Assembly (NCBI RefSeq): GCF_025144465.1
Contig: NZ_CP083555.1
Location: 47,077 to 111,076, forward strand
DNA: 64,000 bases
DNA from: Leisingera sp. S132
GTDB lineage: Bacteria > Pseudomonadota > Alphaproteobacteria > Rhodobacterales > Rhodobacteraceae
Direction of reading: 5' to 3'
In this document: positions 25,359-33,010 of the stretch, piece by piece
How positions within the stretch are numbered: the stretch's first letter is position 1
Layout of the letters: each line of letters opens with the position of its first letter
Translations under genes and position numbers: made by a program
The notes under the pieces: generated by a model
Database searches by the model: none
What the model saw: the letters and a program-made list of their open reading frames with translations, nothing else
What the model was told of the DNA's origin: nothing

Positions 25359-25500
25359 AGTTGCAATTTCTCTGCTCGAACGCGCTTATTTGCGCAACTT
25401 GACTCTAAAGGCAGTGATTCACCCTTCTAAGTCAAGGATTTTTCCACAATTTGTGCTATCTAACCAACGGGCTACTAGGGAAGCGATACTGCATCGGCGA

Positions 25501-25516
25501 GTTAACAGCTGTTAAC
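25501..25516. other. parS: parS site 3 (upstream of repA)
   Basis: A third identical GTTAACAGCTGTTAAC lies 143 bp upstream of the repA start codon. Confidence 0.85.
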
Positions 25517-25534
25517 AGCGCCGGAGGAATGGGT

Positions 25535-25561
25535 GCACCGGGCCGAGAAATGGCCCGGTGC
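25535..25561. terminator. 10-bp hairpin between repA promoter region and DUF736 gene
   Basis: GCACCGGGCC-7 nt-GGCCCGGTGC is a perfect stem just after the stop of the DUF736 gene. On the plus strand AGGTTTTATT follows. It probably insulates the repABC promoter from upstream transcription. Confidence 0.6.
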
Positions 25562-25566
25562 AGGTT

Positions 25567-25905
25567 TTATTGGGCTTCCTTCGGGCCCCAAGGAATGACA
25601 GCCTGAAGCGTGTCATCATCCTGATTTGCGGCCTTGCCGAGATTGGCGTTGAAGCCGAAATCCCGGATCGTCAGCGTGAAATAGTCGGCGCCGGTATCGC
25701 GATTCTGCTTCTTCCAGATCCCGCCACATTCGACCAGGCGACCACGGGGAGAGCGCCCAAGGACACGGTGCGTAGGGGCCATTGGATTGTCGCTTGAGAT
25801 GGGCTCAACGGTGATGTCGATGTCGAATGTCAGGGTAGAGATCGAACCGCTGCCTTTGGCGTTTTCGATATCGGAGCTGTCGAAGTGAATGCAGTTGGTG
25901 GTCAT
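25567..25905 (-). CDS. DUF736 family protein
   Basis: ATG 25905 follows AGGAACC and gives 112 residues. The conserved C-terminal part contains 'RLVECGGIWKKQNRDTGADY' and 'FTLTIRDFGFNANLGKAANQ', typical of the DUF736 plasmid family, with an N-terminal MTTNCIHFDSSDIENAKGSG. The family is nearly always plasmid- or ICE-borne and of unknown function. It is preceded by structured block C. The longer frame to 25971 runs through that block and is rejected. Confidence 0.78.
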   Translation of the reverse strand: MTTNCIHFDSSDIENAKGSGSISTLTFDIDITVEPISSDNPMAPTHRVLGRSPRGRLVECGGIWKKQNRDTGADYFTLTIRDFGFNANLGKAANQDDDTLQAVIPWGPKEAQ

Positions 25906-25922
25906 CGCCAGGTTCCTTTCTA

Positions 25923-26110
25923 TGGTGTTGCGATGATGGTCCGAGGGCAGGGACCATGACCAAAACCACACCGAAGGCGAAGCGAAGCGGAGAGGGGCGG
26001 GGGACCAGAATTCTGTTCCGCGAGGAATGCACGGTAGGGCAGGGGAGAATTCTGAGAACCGCCCTTTGTGGTTTTGGCAGGACCTGCGACCAGCATTCTA
26101 AGCAACACCA
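25923..26110. other. highly structured block C upstream of the DUF736 gene
   Basis: An outer 9-bp stem TGGTGTTGC (25923-25931) / GCAACACCA (26102-26110) encloses a hairpin ATGGTCC-8 nt-GGACCAT (25936-25957), an 11-bp stem CCAAAACCACA (25960-25970) / TGTGGTTTTGG (26067-26077), and AGAATTCT (26007-26014) / AGAATTCT (26046-26053). The inner region shares CGCGAGGAATG and CAGGGGA with block A. It begins 18 bp upstream of the DUF736 start codon. Confidence 0.7.
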
Positions 26111-26184
26111 ATGAAAGGTCTGTGCGACTGCGTCACTCAGCATAGACCGACGCCAATATCTGACATCAAGCGGCGGCCAACGGA

Positions 26185-27291
26185 TCAGACCAACGGGTCG
26201 AGTTCTTCGACCTTGCGATGTGCCCATTTCAACCAGTCAGCGGCTGGCATCCCGTCAATCTCCTCAACCAGGCTATGAGGGTTCGCTTCAAGTGCGGCGA
26301 GAAAGGATCGAAGCCTTTGCGCCTCCTCCCAGTCCTTCGCCCGGTCCCGAAACAGACGCCATTTCTCCTGCTCAAGCTGAGCCAGATGACGGCGCTCTTC
26401 CTCTGCGACCCGCTGCGCCTCAATGCGACGGTCTCGCTCCGCAAACTCCTCGCGTCGTGCGGCCAAGGCTGGCCCTGCCAGCAAGAACCCCGCAATCACC
26501 GTTGGAAGTAAATCCTCGCCATTGAGCTTACTCGTTTCGACCCATTCTTTCTTCACACCCGTTCCAAGGTAGGTCGTGATCGTGAAGCGCAGGAACCCTG
26601 TAGGGGCCAGGGCGCTGTTGTGGTGATATGGAAAGGCCGTCCAGCCCTTCGGCTCATCGGACGGCTTTCCATGAAACTGGTACATCTTTTCGACAACAGC
26701 GATTTCGAACTTTTCTCCTGAAGCCTCCAACCTGAATTTGCCGCGAATACTGCCTTCAAGCGCGCGACCTCCCTGGGCCTCAAACCCTTTCAGGAGCGCG
26801 CTGGTGACCCGGAAACGATACAGATCCCGTTCGGTCAGATCGGCCAGTGTTTCTTCACCCCACCAAAGATCATCCGGCTGGCGAGCACGAAATCGAGCGC
26901 GCCGTTCAACTTGTTCCTTTCGATGTTCGTCCACCCAAGCTGCAACAATCGGATGGAGATTGCGCAACGTCCCCGGTATCGAGATTTTGGCGACATTCAC
27001 CGCGACCTCCTCAACACGTTTCGCGCTTTCGCGAGACTTTCTTTGGAATTGGCCGCTTTGCGGGAACCGGATGATGCTGGCCGTTCCCGCAGGGCAGGAA
27101 GGAAACTCGTGTTTCTGAACTTCCTTGCCCGCTTCCAGCTTTGCCCAATACCCCCGCGGTGGCCTAGGAATCGCATGGCGCGCGCAAATTTTGGAAAGGC
27201 CCTGATCTGACAGGCCAAATTCCTCCGCAAGCTTTGTCATTGGTTTGCGCCAGACGAGTTCATAGAGTTCCTCTCGCGATATTTGCTTCAT
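26185..27291 (-). CDS. plasmid protein with N-terminal HTH, unknown function
   Basis: ATG 27291 is preferred over an in-frame TTG at 27303; the product is 368 residues. It begins MKQISREELYELVWRKPMTK then LAEEFGLSDQGLSKICARHA, a helix-turn-helix-like segment followed by 'IPRPPRGYWAKLEAGKEVQK'. The C-terminal third (from about residue 270) is rich in Glu, Arg and Gln and probably forms a coiled coil (EFAERDRRIEAQRVAEEERR). No enzyme motif seen. A similar N-terminal motif occurs, as I recall, in uncharacterised plasmid and ICE proteins. Confidence 0.65.
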   Translation of the reverse strand: MKQISREELYELVWRKPMTKLAEEFGLSDQGLSKICARHAIPRPPRGYWAKLEAGKEVQKHEFPSCPAGTASIIRFPQSGQFQRKSRESAKRVEEVAVNVAKISIPGTLRNLHPIVAAWVDEHRKEQVERRARFRARQPDDLWWGEETLADLTERDLYRFRVTSALLKGFEAQGGRALEGSIRGKFRLEASGEKFEIAVVEKMYQFHGKPSDEPKGWTAFPYHHNSALAPTGFLRFTITTYLGTGVKKEWVETSKLNGEDLLPTVIAGFLLAGPALAARREEFAERDRRIEAQRVAEEERRHLAQLEQEKWRLFRDRAKDWEEAQRLRSFLAALEANPHSLVEEIDGMPAADWLKWAHRKVEELDPLV

Positions 27292-27387
27292 AGCCGAATC
27301 CAATCAATTTCTCAATTTTTCATATAGTTACGCCTGACAGTGGAACAACTCTGTGAAGTCCTGACTAGGAATTTAAGTCAAATCGCG

Positions 27388-27468
27388 CCGCCCAGGCGGT
27401 GCTCCTGCGCGGACAGCGCCGGTCCGGCGGCGGGGCAGGGGGCTTGTCCTTCTGCCCCGCCGCCGGAC
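27388..27468. other. structured block D with a perfect 17-bp stem
   Basis: GTCCGGCGGCGGGGCAG (27422-27438) is exactly complementary to CTGCCCCGCCGCCGGAC (27452-27468) across a 13-nt loop. A smaller hairpin CCGCC-2 nt-GGCGG precedes it (27388-27399). The block is 97-177 bp upstream of the minus-strand gene at 27291. No terminator-type T-run follows on the minus strand; AATTTT follows on the plus strand. Confidence 0.7.
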
Positions 27469-27502
27469 AATTTTCCAGGCTTCGCGTCTTGACGCTAACT
27501 CA

Positions 27503-27530
27503 AACAAAAGAAGCCCCGCCGAAGCGGGGC
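27503..27530 (-). terminator. Rho-independent terminator of the ParB-like gene
   Basis: On the minus strand GCCCCGC-TTCG-GCGGGGC is followed by TTCTTTTGTTT. A 7-bp stem with a UUCG-type tetraloop and a T-rich tail, 27 bp after the gene stop. Confidence 0.85.
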
Positions 27531-27557
27531 CAGTTGGGTCTCCCCACGAAGGAGCCG

Positions 27558-29423
27558 TCAGGTGCAGTCGGGCACCCATTTGTCGAGTTTGGCTTTTTGA
27601 TCGGTCGTCAGGCCCATGAGCTTCTGGGTGGTTGGATCACTCACGAGCTTTTCCATCTTCTCGGCCTTTTCCGCCTTCTTAAGCTTGGCGAATGCGGTGA
27701 CACGTTCGTCGCGGGCATCACAGTCGAGGAACTCGCAAAGCAGATCGACCAGATGACCTGCTGAAACGCGCGAGAAGAAATTCTCTGCCGTAGGCGTCCA
27801 GTGCTTTCGGATATCGGCCCCGGCCTCGTCCGCGATCGGGCCGAAGAACTCCGAGCCGCCAGCCCGATAGGGCAGGGTGCGGACGATCGCCTCGGTGATC
27901 GTGGCATTGCGGGCTTTCTTGCCGGTCTTGCGGAAGGCGGTGAAAGCCTCGGGCAGGTCTTCCACACGAGTGCCGTTCTGCCAGTATTCGCTGCCATCAA
28001 TCCCATGCTCAAGGCGTGGCTCTCGGGCGAACCCATCCTCGACGCTTGGTGCGTTGTTCGGGCGGTCCAACCGAATACCGAAGACACTCTCGAAGCTGCC
28101 CGATGCCTCCGAGAGACCAAAGCCCAGCAAGTCCAGAACCAGTTCGGGTTTGGCGAGAAGGGCGGTCTGCACTGAGGCCAGCCGGATCGCCTGCATGTCG
28201 GCCACCAGCTTTTGCGAGTAGGGGGATTTCGGGGTGTCAGACTTGGTTGTCTGTGGCGCTTGCAGAACACCGGCCTCAATGGCCGCTTTCTTGTCTTCGG
28301 GGCGGACCAGACCGGCTGTCATCTCTACCTTGCCCGACCCATTCACGAGGATGATGCAGCCTGTGTGGACCTTCTGATCCTCGGAATAGTCACCGTCGAG
28401 AATGGCCTGCAGTTCGGACAATCTGGCTTCGCCGTCTTCGTCCAAAGCGTCACTGTTGGCGAGTTCAGCGAGTTCGTCATATTTCTCGGCTTCCTCTTCG
28501 GTCAGATCGCCCTCGACGGGGTAGAGGCGGGCCAGCTTCATTTGGTCCAACTCGTAGTAGTTGAGCCAGGCCTCGGGACGGGCCTCGGCCCATGCCCAGC
28601 CTTGGGTCTCGACCAGATCGGCCCGAGCAGCGTCCAACTTCTCGATGAAGAGCCGTTCCAGAAGGGCAGGGGAGGCGAGGAAGACCTCGTCGGAAAAGAG
28701 ATCGCGCGTGACCGTGCCACCCTCGGCTTGATAGGCCTCGATGCCCACAAACTTGGCGCGGCGGTCCGTGGCCTTGATGGCATCGGGGTGCAGCGCGTTC
28801 TTGATTGCGGACTCAGAAACGGCCTGTCCTTTAACTTGCTCCAGAAGGCTCAGGGTGAGCGCTTCATCGTCAGAGAGGGTGAAGGCCTTGGCGGTGCCGA
28901 GACTGATTTCTCCTGCGGCCAGCGCGTCGAGTACCTGCTCGGGCAAACTGGCAAGCGCCAGTCGTTGGTAGACGCGGGCTTCGGTGACGACAAAGGCGAG
29001 GGCGATTTCCGGCACGGTGGCCCCGCGTGATTTCATGCGCCCGAAAGCGCGAATTTCGTCCGCCGGAGTCATGTCCTCGCGGGCGGCGTTCTCGGCGCTC
29101 GCCCAATCCTCGGCCTCGGCGGCATCTGTCGCCAGTTTGACGGGAACCGTGGTGAAGGGATGGGTCTTGGACCGCCCCGCGATCATCTGGATGGCTCGAA
29201 GACGACACCCGCCCGCGACGATCCCAACCTTGCCGTCTTCGTCCATGAGGCCTGCGAGATTATGGATGAGGCCGAAGCGCTCGATGCTGGAGGCCAAGCT
29301 TTCGATGTGGGCCTCAGAAACGGCTTTGCGCGGGTTCAGGTCGGAAATGTAGAGCATCTCCAATGGGAATTGCAGGATCACGTCACTGGCGGCGTCGGTT
29401 TGGATGGTCTGTTGCTTTGTCAT
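27558..29423 (-). CDS. large ParB/Spo0J-domain plasmid protein (621 aa)
   Basis: The N-terminal 200 residues form a ParB-type module: 'LPRK-like' DLNPRKAVSEAHIESLASSI, 'GLIHNLAGLMDEDGKVGIVA' with GGCRLRAIQ, and a helix-turn-helix 'GATVPEIALAFVVTEARVYQ'. The remaining ~400 residues are acidic and not recognised. Proteins of this class are encoded on alphaproteobacterial plasmids and ICEs separately from the true partition pair, so a role other than segregation (for example acting on incoming DNA) is likely. ParB-fold proteins bind CTP or act as nucleases. Upstream ribosome site is weak (AGGGCAAACCA). Confidence 0.78.
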   Translation of the reverse strand: MTKQQTIQTDAASDVILQFPLEMLYISDLNPRKAVSEAHIESLASSIERFGLIHNLAGLMDEDGKVGIVAGGCRLRAIQMIAGRSKTHPFTTVPVKLATDAAEAEDWASAENAAREDMTPADEIRAFGRMKSRGATVPEIALAFVVTEARVYQRLALASLPEQVLDALAAGEISLGTAKAFTLSDDEALTLSLLEQVKGQAVSESAIKNALHPDAIKATDRRAKFVGIEAYQAEGGTVTRDLFSDEVFLASPALLERLFIEKLDAARADLVETQGWAWAEARPEAWLNYYELDQMKLARLYPVEGDLTEEEAEKYDELAELANSDALDEDGEARLSELQAILDGDYSEDQKVHTGCIILVNGSGKVEMTAGLVRPEDKKAAIEAGVLQAPQTTKSDTPKSPYSQKLVADMQAIRLASVQTALLAKPELVLDLLGFGLSEASGSFESVFGIRLDRPNNAPSVEDGFAREPRLEHGIDGSEYWQNGTRVEDLPEAFTAFRKTGKKARNATITEAIVRTLPYRAGGSEFFGPIADEAGADIRKHWTPTAENFFSRVSAGHLVDLLCEFLDCDARDERVTAFAKLKKAEKAEKMEKLVSDPTTQKLMGLTTDQKAKLDKWVPDCT

Positions 29424-29546
29424 TGGTTTGCCCTTTCGGATGGATGTCAGGCCCGCTCGGAGCGCGGCACAGGCACTTGGCCGTTGGTTTTGTGAATGGG
29501 GTAGGGGAGGGGGACCGGAACGCTTGAGGCTCTGGCCCCGACGGCA

Positions 29547-29915
29547 TCACCACCAACAGGAGTAGATGACGGTCGCTCCGCGCTCCAATTCGGCGCGCGC
29601 CCACGCACAGAACTCGAGGTCATAGTCTCGGTATTCGGCGGCCTGTTCGTCTTGCATCTGGTGGCCATAAAAGAAGCCGCCTTCACATCGCGGCAGCTTT
29701 CGGCCTTTGACCGCTTTTTCCAGCGCGTCAATGTCGCATGGCTTCAGTTGGAGTTCGCCACAGTTGAGATTGTTGGGAAGCAATCCCGTGCGTTGTTCGT
29801 AGAGCTTTTCCATGAAGGTTTGCAGTTTCGAATGCTTGCGCCAAACGAACTTGGCGCTTTCTCCTTCGTCTCCGCTCTCGGGTGTTTTGACATATGCGTA
29901 TTGATCGAGGCCCAT
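29547..29915 (-). CDS. small conserved plasmid/phage protein (MGLDQYAY family)
   Basis: ATG 29915 follows GAAAGGAGCAGG. The 122-residue product begins MGLDQYAYVKTPESGDEGES and includes 'FVWRKHSKLQTFMEKLYEQR', 'NCGELQLKPCDIDALEKAVK' and a C-terminal VIYSCWW. I recognise the MGLDQYA start and the W-H-K core from uncharacterised phage and plasmid proteins. No function is known. It is the first gene of the minus-strand plasmid region as read from the island side, preceded by the structured block E. Confidence 0.72.
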   Translation of the reverse strand: MGLDQYAYVKTPESGDEGESAKFVWRKHSKLQTFMEKLYEQRTGLLPNNLNCGELQLKPCDIDALEKAVKGRKLPRCEGGFFYGHQMQDEQAAEYRDYDLEFCAWARAELERGATVIYSCWW

Positions 29916-30015
29916 GGCCTGCTCCTTTCGTGGTTGGAGCGGCGCGGTGCTCTCTTGTGATGCCTTGCGGCCTTGGCCCCGCTTCCGCCAGTGGCGGAGG
30001 CCTCGGCTGATCTGT

Positions 30016-30210
30016 CAGCCTGAAAAGCCCCCGTGCTTTTCGGCTGGACAGAGCAGGAGAGGGCGCAGCCCGACCTGCGGCCGAACGGTGGATCGACACA
30101 GGGGGCCGGAGCGGTGAAATCAGGAGGGACCCGCATTCTTGCGGGAGGAGCCGGATTTCTCCGCAGAGGCTGGCGCGCTCAAGCGCGACACCAGAGCCCC
30201 TGTTCGATCC
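30016..30210. other. structured block E upstream of the 29.9-kb gene
   Basis: This gene-free stretch is strongly self-complementary. Visible stems: CAGCC-T-GAAAAGC (30016-30028) with GCTTTTC-GGCTG (30035-30046); an outer stem 30090-30106 with 30196-30210 (15 pairs interrupted by two single-base bulges, GGATCGA...GCCCC type); CCCGCA-TTCT-TGCGGG (30130-30145); CGCGC-TCAA-GCGCG (30174-30187). It lies 100-295 bp upstream of the minus-strand gene at 29915. The rest of 29916-30539 holds no credible gene. Confidence 0.65.
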
Positions 30211-30298
30211 GCCGGGCGGATGGCAGGCGGTCAGGTATGTTGTTTCCGGCCAGCGGGACTTGAGCGAAGCGGAAGTTCCGATGACTACCGAATCCAGC

Positions 30299-30319
30299 AA
30301 TTGCAGCGGCACTGCAATT
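30299..30319. promoter_or_regulatory. perfect inverted repeat upstream of the first GHKL gene
   Basis: AATTGCAG-5 nt-CTGCAATT is an 8+8 bp palindrome 220 bp upstream of the first island gene. Possible operator; no regulator assigned. Confidence 0.35.
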
Positions 30320-30466
30320 TCACTTTCAACCGCGCGAAGGATTGTGACCCGAATGGGCGAAGACGTGTTCACGCGGCTTCGGGCGCAGCCTAGAGCCTGG
30401 CAAGCGCCATGGGCGCGGCGTACTCAAGAACCCGAAAAAAGGCTTCCCCAGATTCTTTTTTGCACA

Positions 30467-30491
30467 GAACGGCAAATCTCGACCGATACTG
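30467..30491 (+). promoter_or_regulatory. island promoter-like block, copy 1
   Basis: TTGCAC, 19-bp spacer ending ACC, then GATACTG, located about 50 bp upstream of ATG 30540. The same TGCACAG / 19 bp / CC-GATACTG arrangement occurs upstream of the second GHKL gene and, on the minus strand, of the sigma-like gene. Confidence 0.5.
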
Positions 30492-30539
30492 GAAGTGTTC
30501 GCCAGCCGTGATGTACGGCCAAGACAAGGAGATACGAAC

Positions 30540-32465
30540 ATGACTAAATCGCAAAATTCCGAAATCAAGCGCCAGCAGAAATACCTGGATCGCCTTCCGG
30601 ACAACTACCAGTTCCCCCTTTTCAACACGAAACAAGCGCTGCAGTCGCAGCGGCAGAACGGGTACAAGAATACCGCCGCCGCCGCACGAGAGATCGTCGA
30701 CAACGCCCTTGAAGCAGGTGCAAAACATGTCGATGTGGTTCTTCGCCGGCCGGATCAAAGGCACCTAAAGAAGCATGACCGAAAGAATGCCGTGTCAGCG
30801 GTCGCTTTCGTCGATGACGGCTCCGGTATGCTCCCACTTATGGCGCGCTATGCCTTGAGTTGGGGTGGGGGCACACACTTCGACGACCATGACTTCATCG
30901 GAAAATTCGGGTTCGGGTTGCCAAATGCCTCGATCAACCAAACGACGAAAGTTGCAGTTTACACGCGTACGGACCCGAGCGAACCGATCACGGTGGTTGA
31001 GCTTGACCTCGACGCTTTTGACGAGCATGGGTTGCAGTCCATTCCCGAGCCGACGGAAGGCGAACTTCCCGGCTTTGTGAGTGATGCACTTAACCGCCAG
31101 AATCGAACGTTTGAATCGGGGACTGTCGTTGTTTGGGATAAGCCAGATCGACTGACATATAGAATGGCGCCGGATCTAAAGAGCCTTCTCATCGATGACT
31201 TTGGATCGACTTACCGCAATCACCTGAAGAACTTCACGTTGACGGTTGATGGGACAGAGGTGGAAGCCGTGGATCCTCTCTTCACGTCACCTGGCATGAA
31301 GTATTTCGTGCCCGAAGATGAAGGTGGTGCGACCGTAACATTCGAAAAATCGCTGCCCCTCCGCTACTTCATCGACGAAGAGACGGGTGGTCGGCATTTG
31401 TCGAAGCCGGAAAAAGACGACGATTTGGATGTTGAGGGCGAAAAAACAATCGCGACAGGCGTTGCCCACATCCGTGTCGTCAGACTGCCAGTTGGTTTTG
31501 CAGAATCGAAGGCCAAGAAGAAGAAAGGGCTGACCGACGCCAACCGCCGCTTTGAAATCCGAAAGTCTCGTCGAGGCATGTGTTTCGTACGCGCGGGCCG
31601 CGAGATCGAAACTCTTGATGCTTTCCCGAGGTCGGCAAAAGATCAGGCATCTGGTCTGGGCACTTGGCCTTTGTTGCAGGGCTATGCCTATCACTGGGGC
31701 ATCGAGGTTAGCTTTGAACCAAGCCTTGATGACGTCTTCGGGATCACGAACGACAAACAGACGGTAAGGCCACTGGAAGATGTTTGGCGCATTCTGTCAC
31801 AGGAAGGGGTTGATGATGCCCTTATGCGTGAAAACAACTGGCAGTCAAAAGCGCGTCGGAAAAAGCAAACAGAAAAAGCCATGGAGGCCGACAAGGCACG
31901 AGAGAGCAAGCCAACCACAGGTGAATTAGCCGCAGCAGCTGCTAACGTTGTGAGCGGCCGACCGCCGGCAGTTCCGGATACCAAGCAAGAAACCGTCGAC
32001 GAAGTCACCAAGATCGAAGTTGCGCGGCGCGCAAAAGAGACACAGAAACAGGCCTCTGAAATCGAAGAAGCCATGAAGGAAGAACGCCGCCGTCGGCCTT
32101 ATCGTGTGGCATTTGCTGAAGACCCGAACGGTCCATTCTATATGCCTGAGTATGGGCACAACGGGCAAGTAGTGGCCAAAATCAATACCACCCATCCCTT
32201 CTACACTCACGTGTATAGCCAGTTGGTTCAGAACTTCGGCGGTGAAAGGGCTCGGGACACGATCGATCTATTGCTTCTCATGCTGTCACAGTCAGAGTTG
32301 GAGGCGGAGGAAATGCTCGAGTTGTTCTACAGCGCTCAACGCATCGACAAATGGTCGCCGTTCTTGAGAAATGCTCTGACGATCCTGGAAAACGGTATCG
32401 CCGATACAGAGGATCCCGACGAGAATCTGGAACCCGATGGAGAACCGGACGAGAACGCAGCCTGA
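30540..32465 (+). CDS. GHKL (Hsp90/MutL/MORC-like) ATPase 1
   Basis: ATG 30540 is chosen because AAGGAGA lies 8 bp upstream; an in-frame ATG at 30495 has no such site. The 641-residue protein carries the GHKL nucleotide-binding motifs: N-box REIVDNALEAGA (Glu51-Asn55), G1 DDGSGM (92-97) and G2 lid GKFGFGLPNASINQ (121-134). A second region with 'RRFEIRKSRRGMCFVRAGRE' around residues 335-360 resembles the S5-like domain that completes the ATPase in MutL/MORC proteins. The C-terminal part (450-540) has a charged coiled coil. MORC-type ATPases clamp on DNA and occur in bacterial defence loci. Paralogous to the gene at 33011, with the N-box at the same residue number. Confidence 0.85.
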   Translation: MTKSQNSEIKRQQKYLDRLPDNYQFPLFNTKQALQSQRQNGYKNTAAAAREIVDNALEAGAKHVDVVLRRPDQRHLKKHDRKNAVSAVAFVDDGSGMLPLMARYALSWGGGTHFDDHDFIGKFGFGLPNASINQTTKVAVYTRTDPSEPITVVELDLDAFDEHGLQSIPEPTEGELPGFVSDALNRQNRTFESGTVVVWDKPDRLTYRMAPDLKSLLIDDFGSTYRNHLKNFTLTVDGTEVEAVDPLFTSPGMKYFVPEDEGGATVTFEKSLPLRYFIDEETGGRHLSKPEKDDDLDVEGEKTIATGVAHIRVVRLPVGFAESKAKKKKGLTDANRRFEIRKSRRGMCFVRAGREIETLDAFPRSAKDQASGLGTWPLLQGYAYHWGIEVSFEPSLDDVFGITNDKQTVRPLEDVWRILSQEGVDDALMRENNWQSKARRKKQTEKAMEADKARESKPTTGELAAAAANVVSGRPPAVPDTKQETVDEVTKIEVARRAKETQKQASEIEEAMKEERRRRPYRVAFAEDPNGPFYMPEYGHNGQVVAKINTTHPFYTHVYSQLVQNFGGERARDTIDLLLLMLSQSELEAEEMLELFYSAQRIDKWSPFLRNALTILENGIADTEDPDENLEPDGEPDENAA

Positions 32466-32487
32466 GGCCGCGAAACGCTGACAAAAC

Positions 32488-32517
32488 GAAGGCCAGACCT
32501 GGCTAGGTCTGGCCTTC
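32488..32517. terminator. bidirectional terminator between GHKL 1 and the convergent small gene
   Basis: GAAGGCCAGACC-6 nt-GGTCTGGCCTTC is a perfect 12-bp stem. It contains the stop codon of the small minus-strand gene (TAG at 32503-32505) in its loop and serves both convergent genes. Confidence 0.75.
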
Positions 32518-32859
32518 TCGCTGTTCAATTGCCTCCAAGACACGCCGGGCCGAAGCAAGTTCATCTTCGTCCATTGAGTCATCCTCGGCCGCCCCAGCAC
32601 TCACAAGGTCAGCGAACTGGCCTTCCCAATATCCGAGAAAAAACTGCACATCAGTGTCTGCTACATCGACTTGAAGATCGTACCGCGCAATGCGCTTTTC
32701 GTCCGCAATACGTGACGCCACCCAGGCAGACAGGTCATCTTCGTGACAGTCCAATGCGTTTGCCAGAATGTCCTGGAAGGCGGCATCGGCATCGGGTGCT
32801 GACCGCACGAATCTGGGGAAGCGTTCCTCCGTTTCGTAGACACAGAAGATGGTCTGCAT
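32503..32859 (-). CDS. small acidic protein inside the island
   Basis: ATG 32859 has a good ribosome site (GGGGAG, 6 bp upstream). The 118-residue product is strongly acidic, about 28 Asp/Glu against about 10 Lys/Arg, with a folded-looking N-terminus (MQTIFCVYETEERFPRFVRS), 'VQFFLGYWEGQFADLV' and an acidic tail EDDSMDEDELASARRVLEAI. No family recognised. It is transcribed against both flanking GHKL genes. An antitoxin, regulator or DNA-mimic role is possible but unsupported. Confidence 0.6.
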   Translation of the reverse strand: MQTIFCVYETEERFPRFVRSAPDADAAFQDILANALDCHEDDLSAWVASRIADEKRIARYDLQVDVADTDVQFFLGYWEGQFADLVSAGAAEDDSMDEDELASARRVLEAIEQREGQT

Positions 32860-32910
32860 AATTTCTCCCCGTTTGCCATCCCTCCTTTAGCCGATTACAC
32901 AACACCTGCA

Positions 32911-32937
32911 CAGATCGAATCTTTATTGCCGATACTG
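32911..32937 (+). promoter_or_regulatory. island promoter-like block, copy 2
   Basis: CTGCAC near 32906-32911, 19-bp spacer ending GCC, then GATACTG (32931-32937), 74 bp upstream of ATG 33011. Matches copy 1 in TGCACAGA, the AATCT in the spacer and CCGATACTG. Confidence 0.5.
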
Positions 32938-33010
32938 TGAATGGACTCCGTCCGATTTCAACCTTCACGCCCGCGGCGCAATGGTCGCTGCACTAAGGCA
33001 AGGGTAAGAC

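Noticed and set aside
28212..29030. 272-codon plus-strand open frame opposite the ParB-like gene
   Set aside because: Shadow of a strong minus-strand ParB-domain gene.
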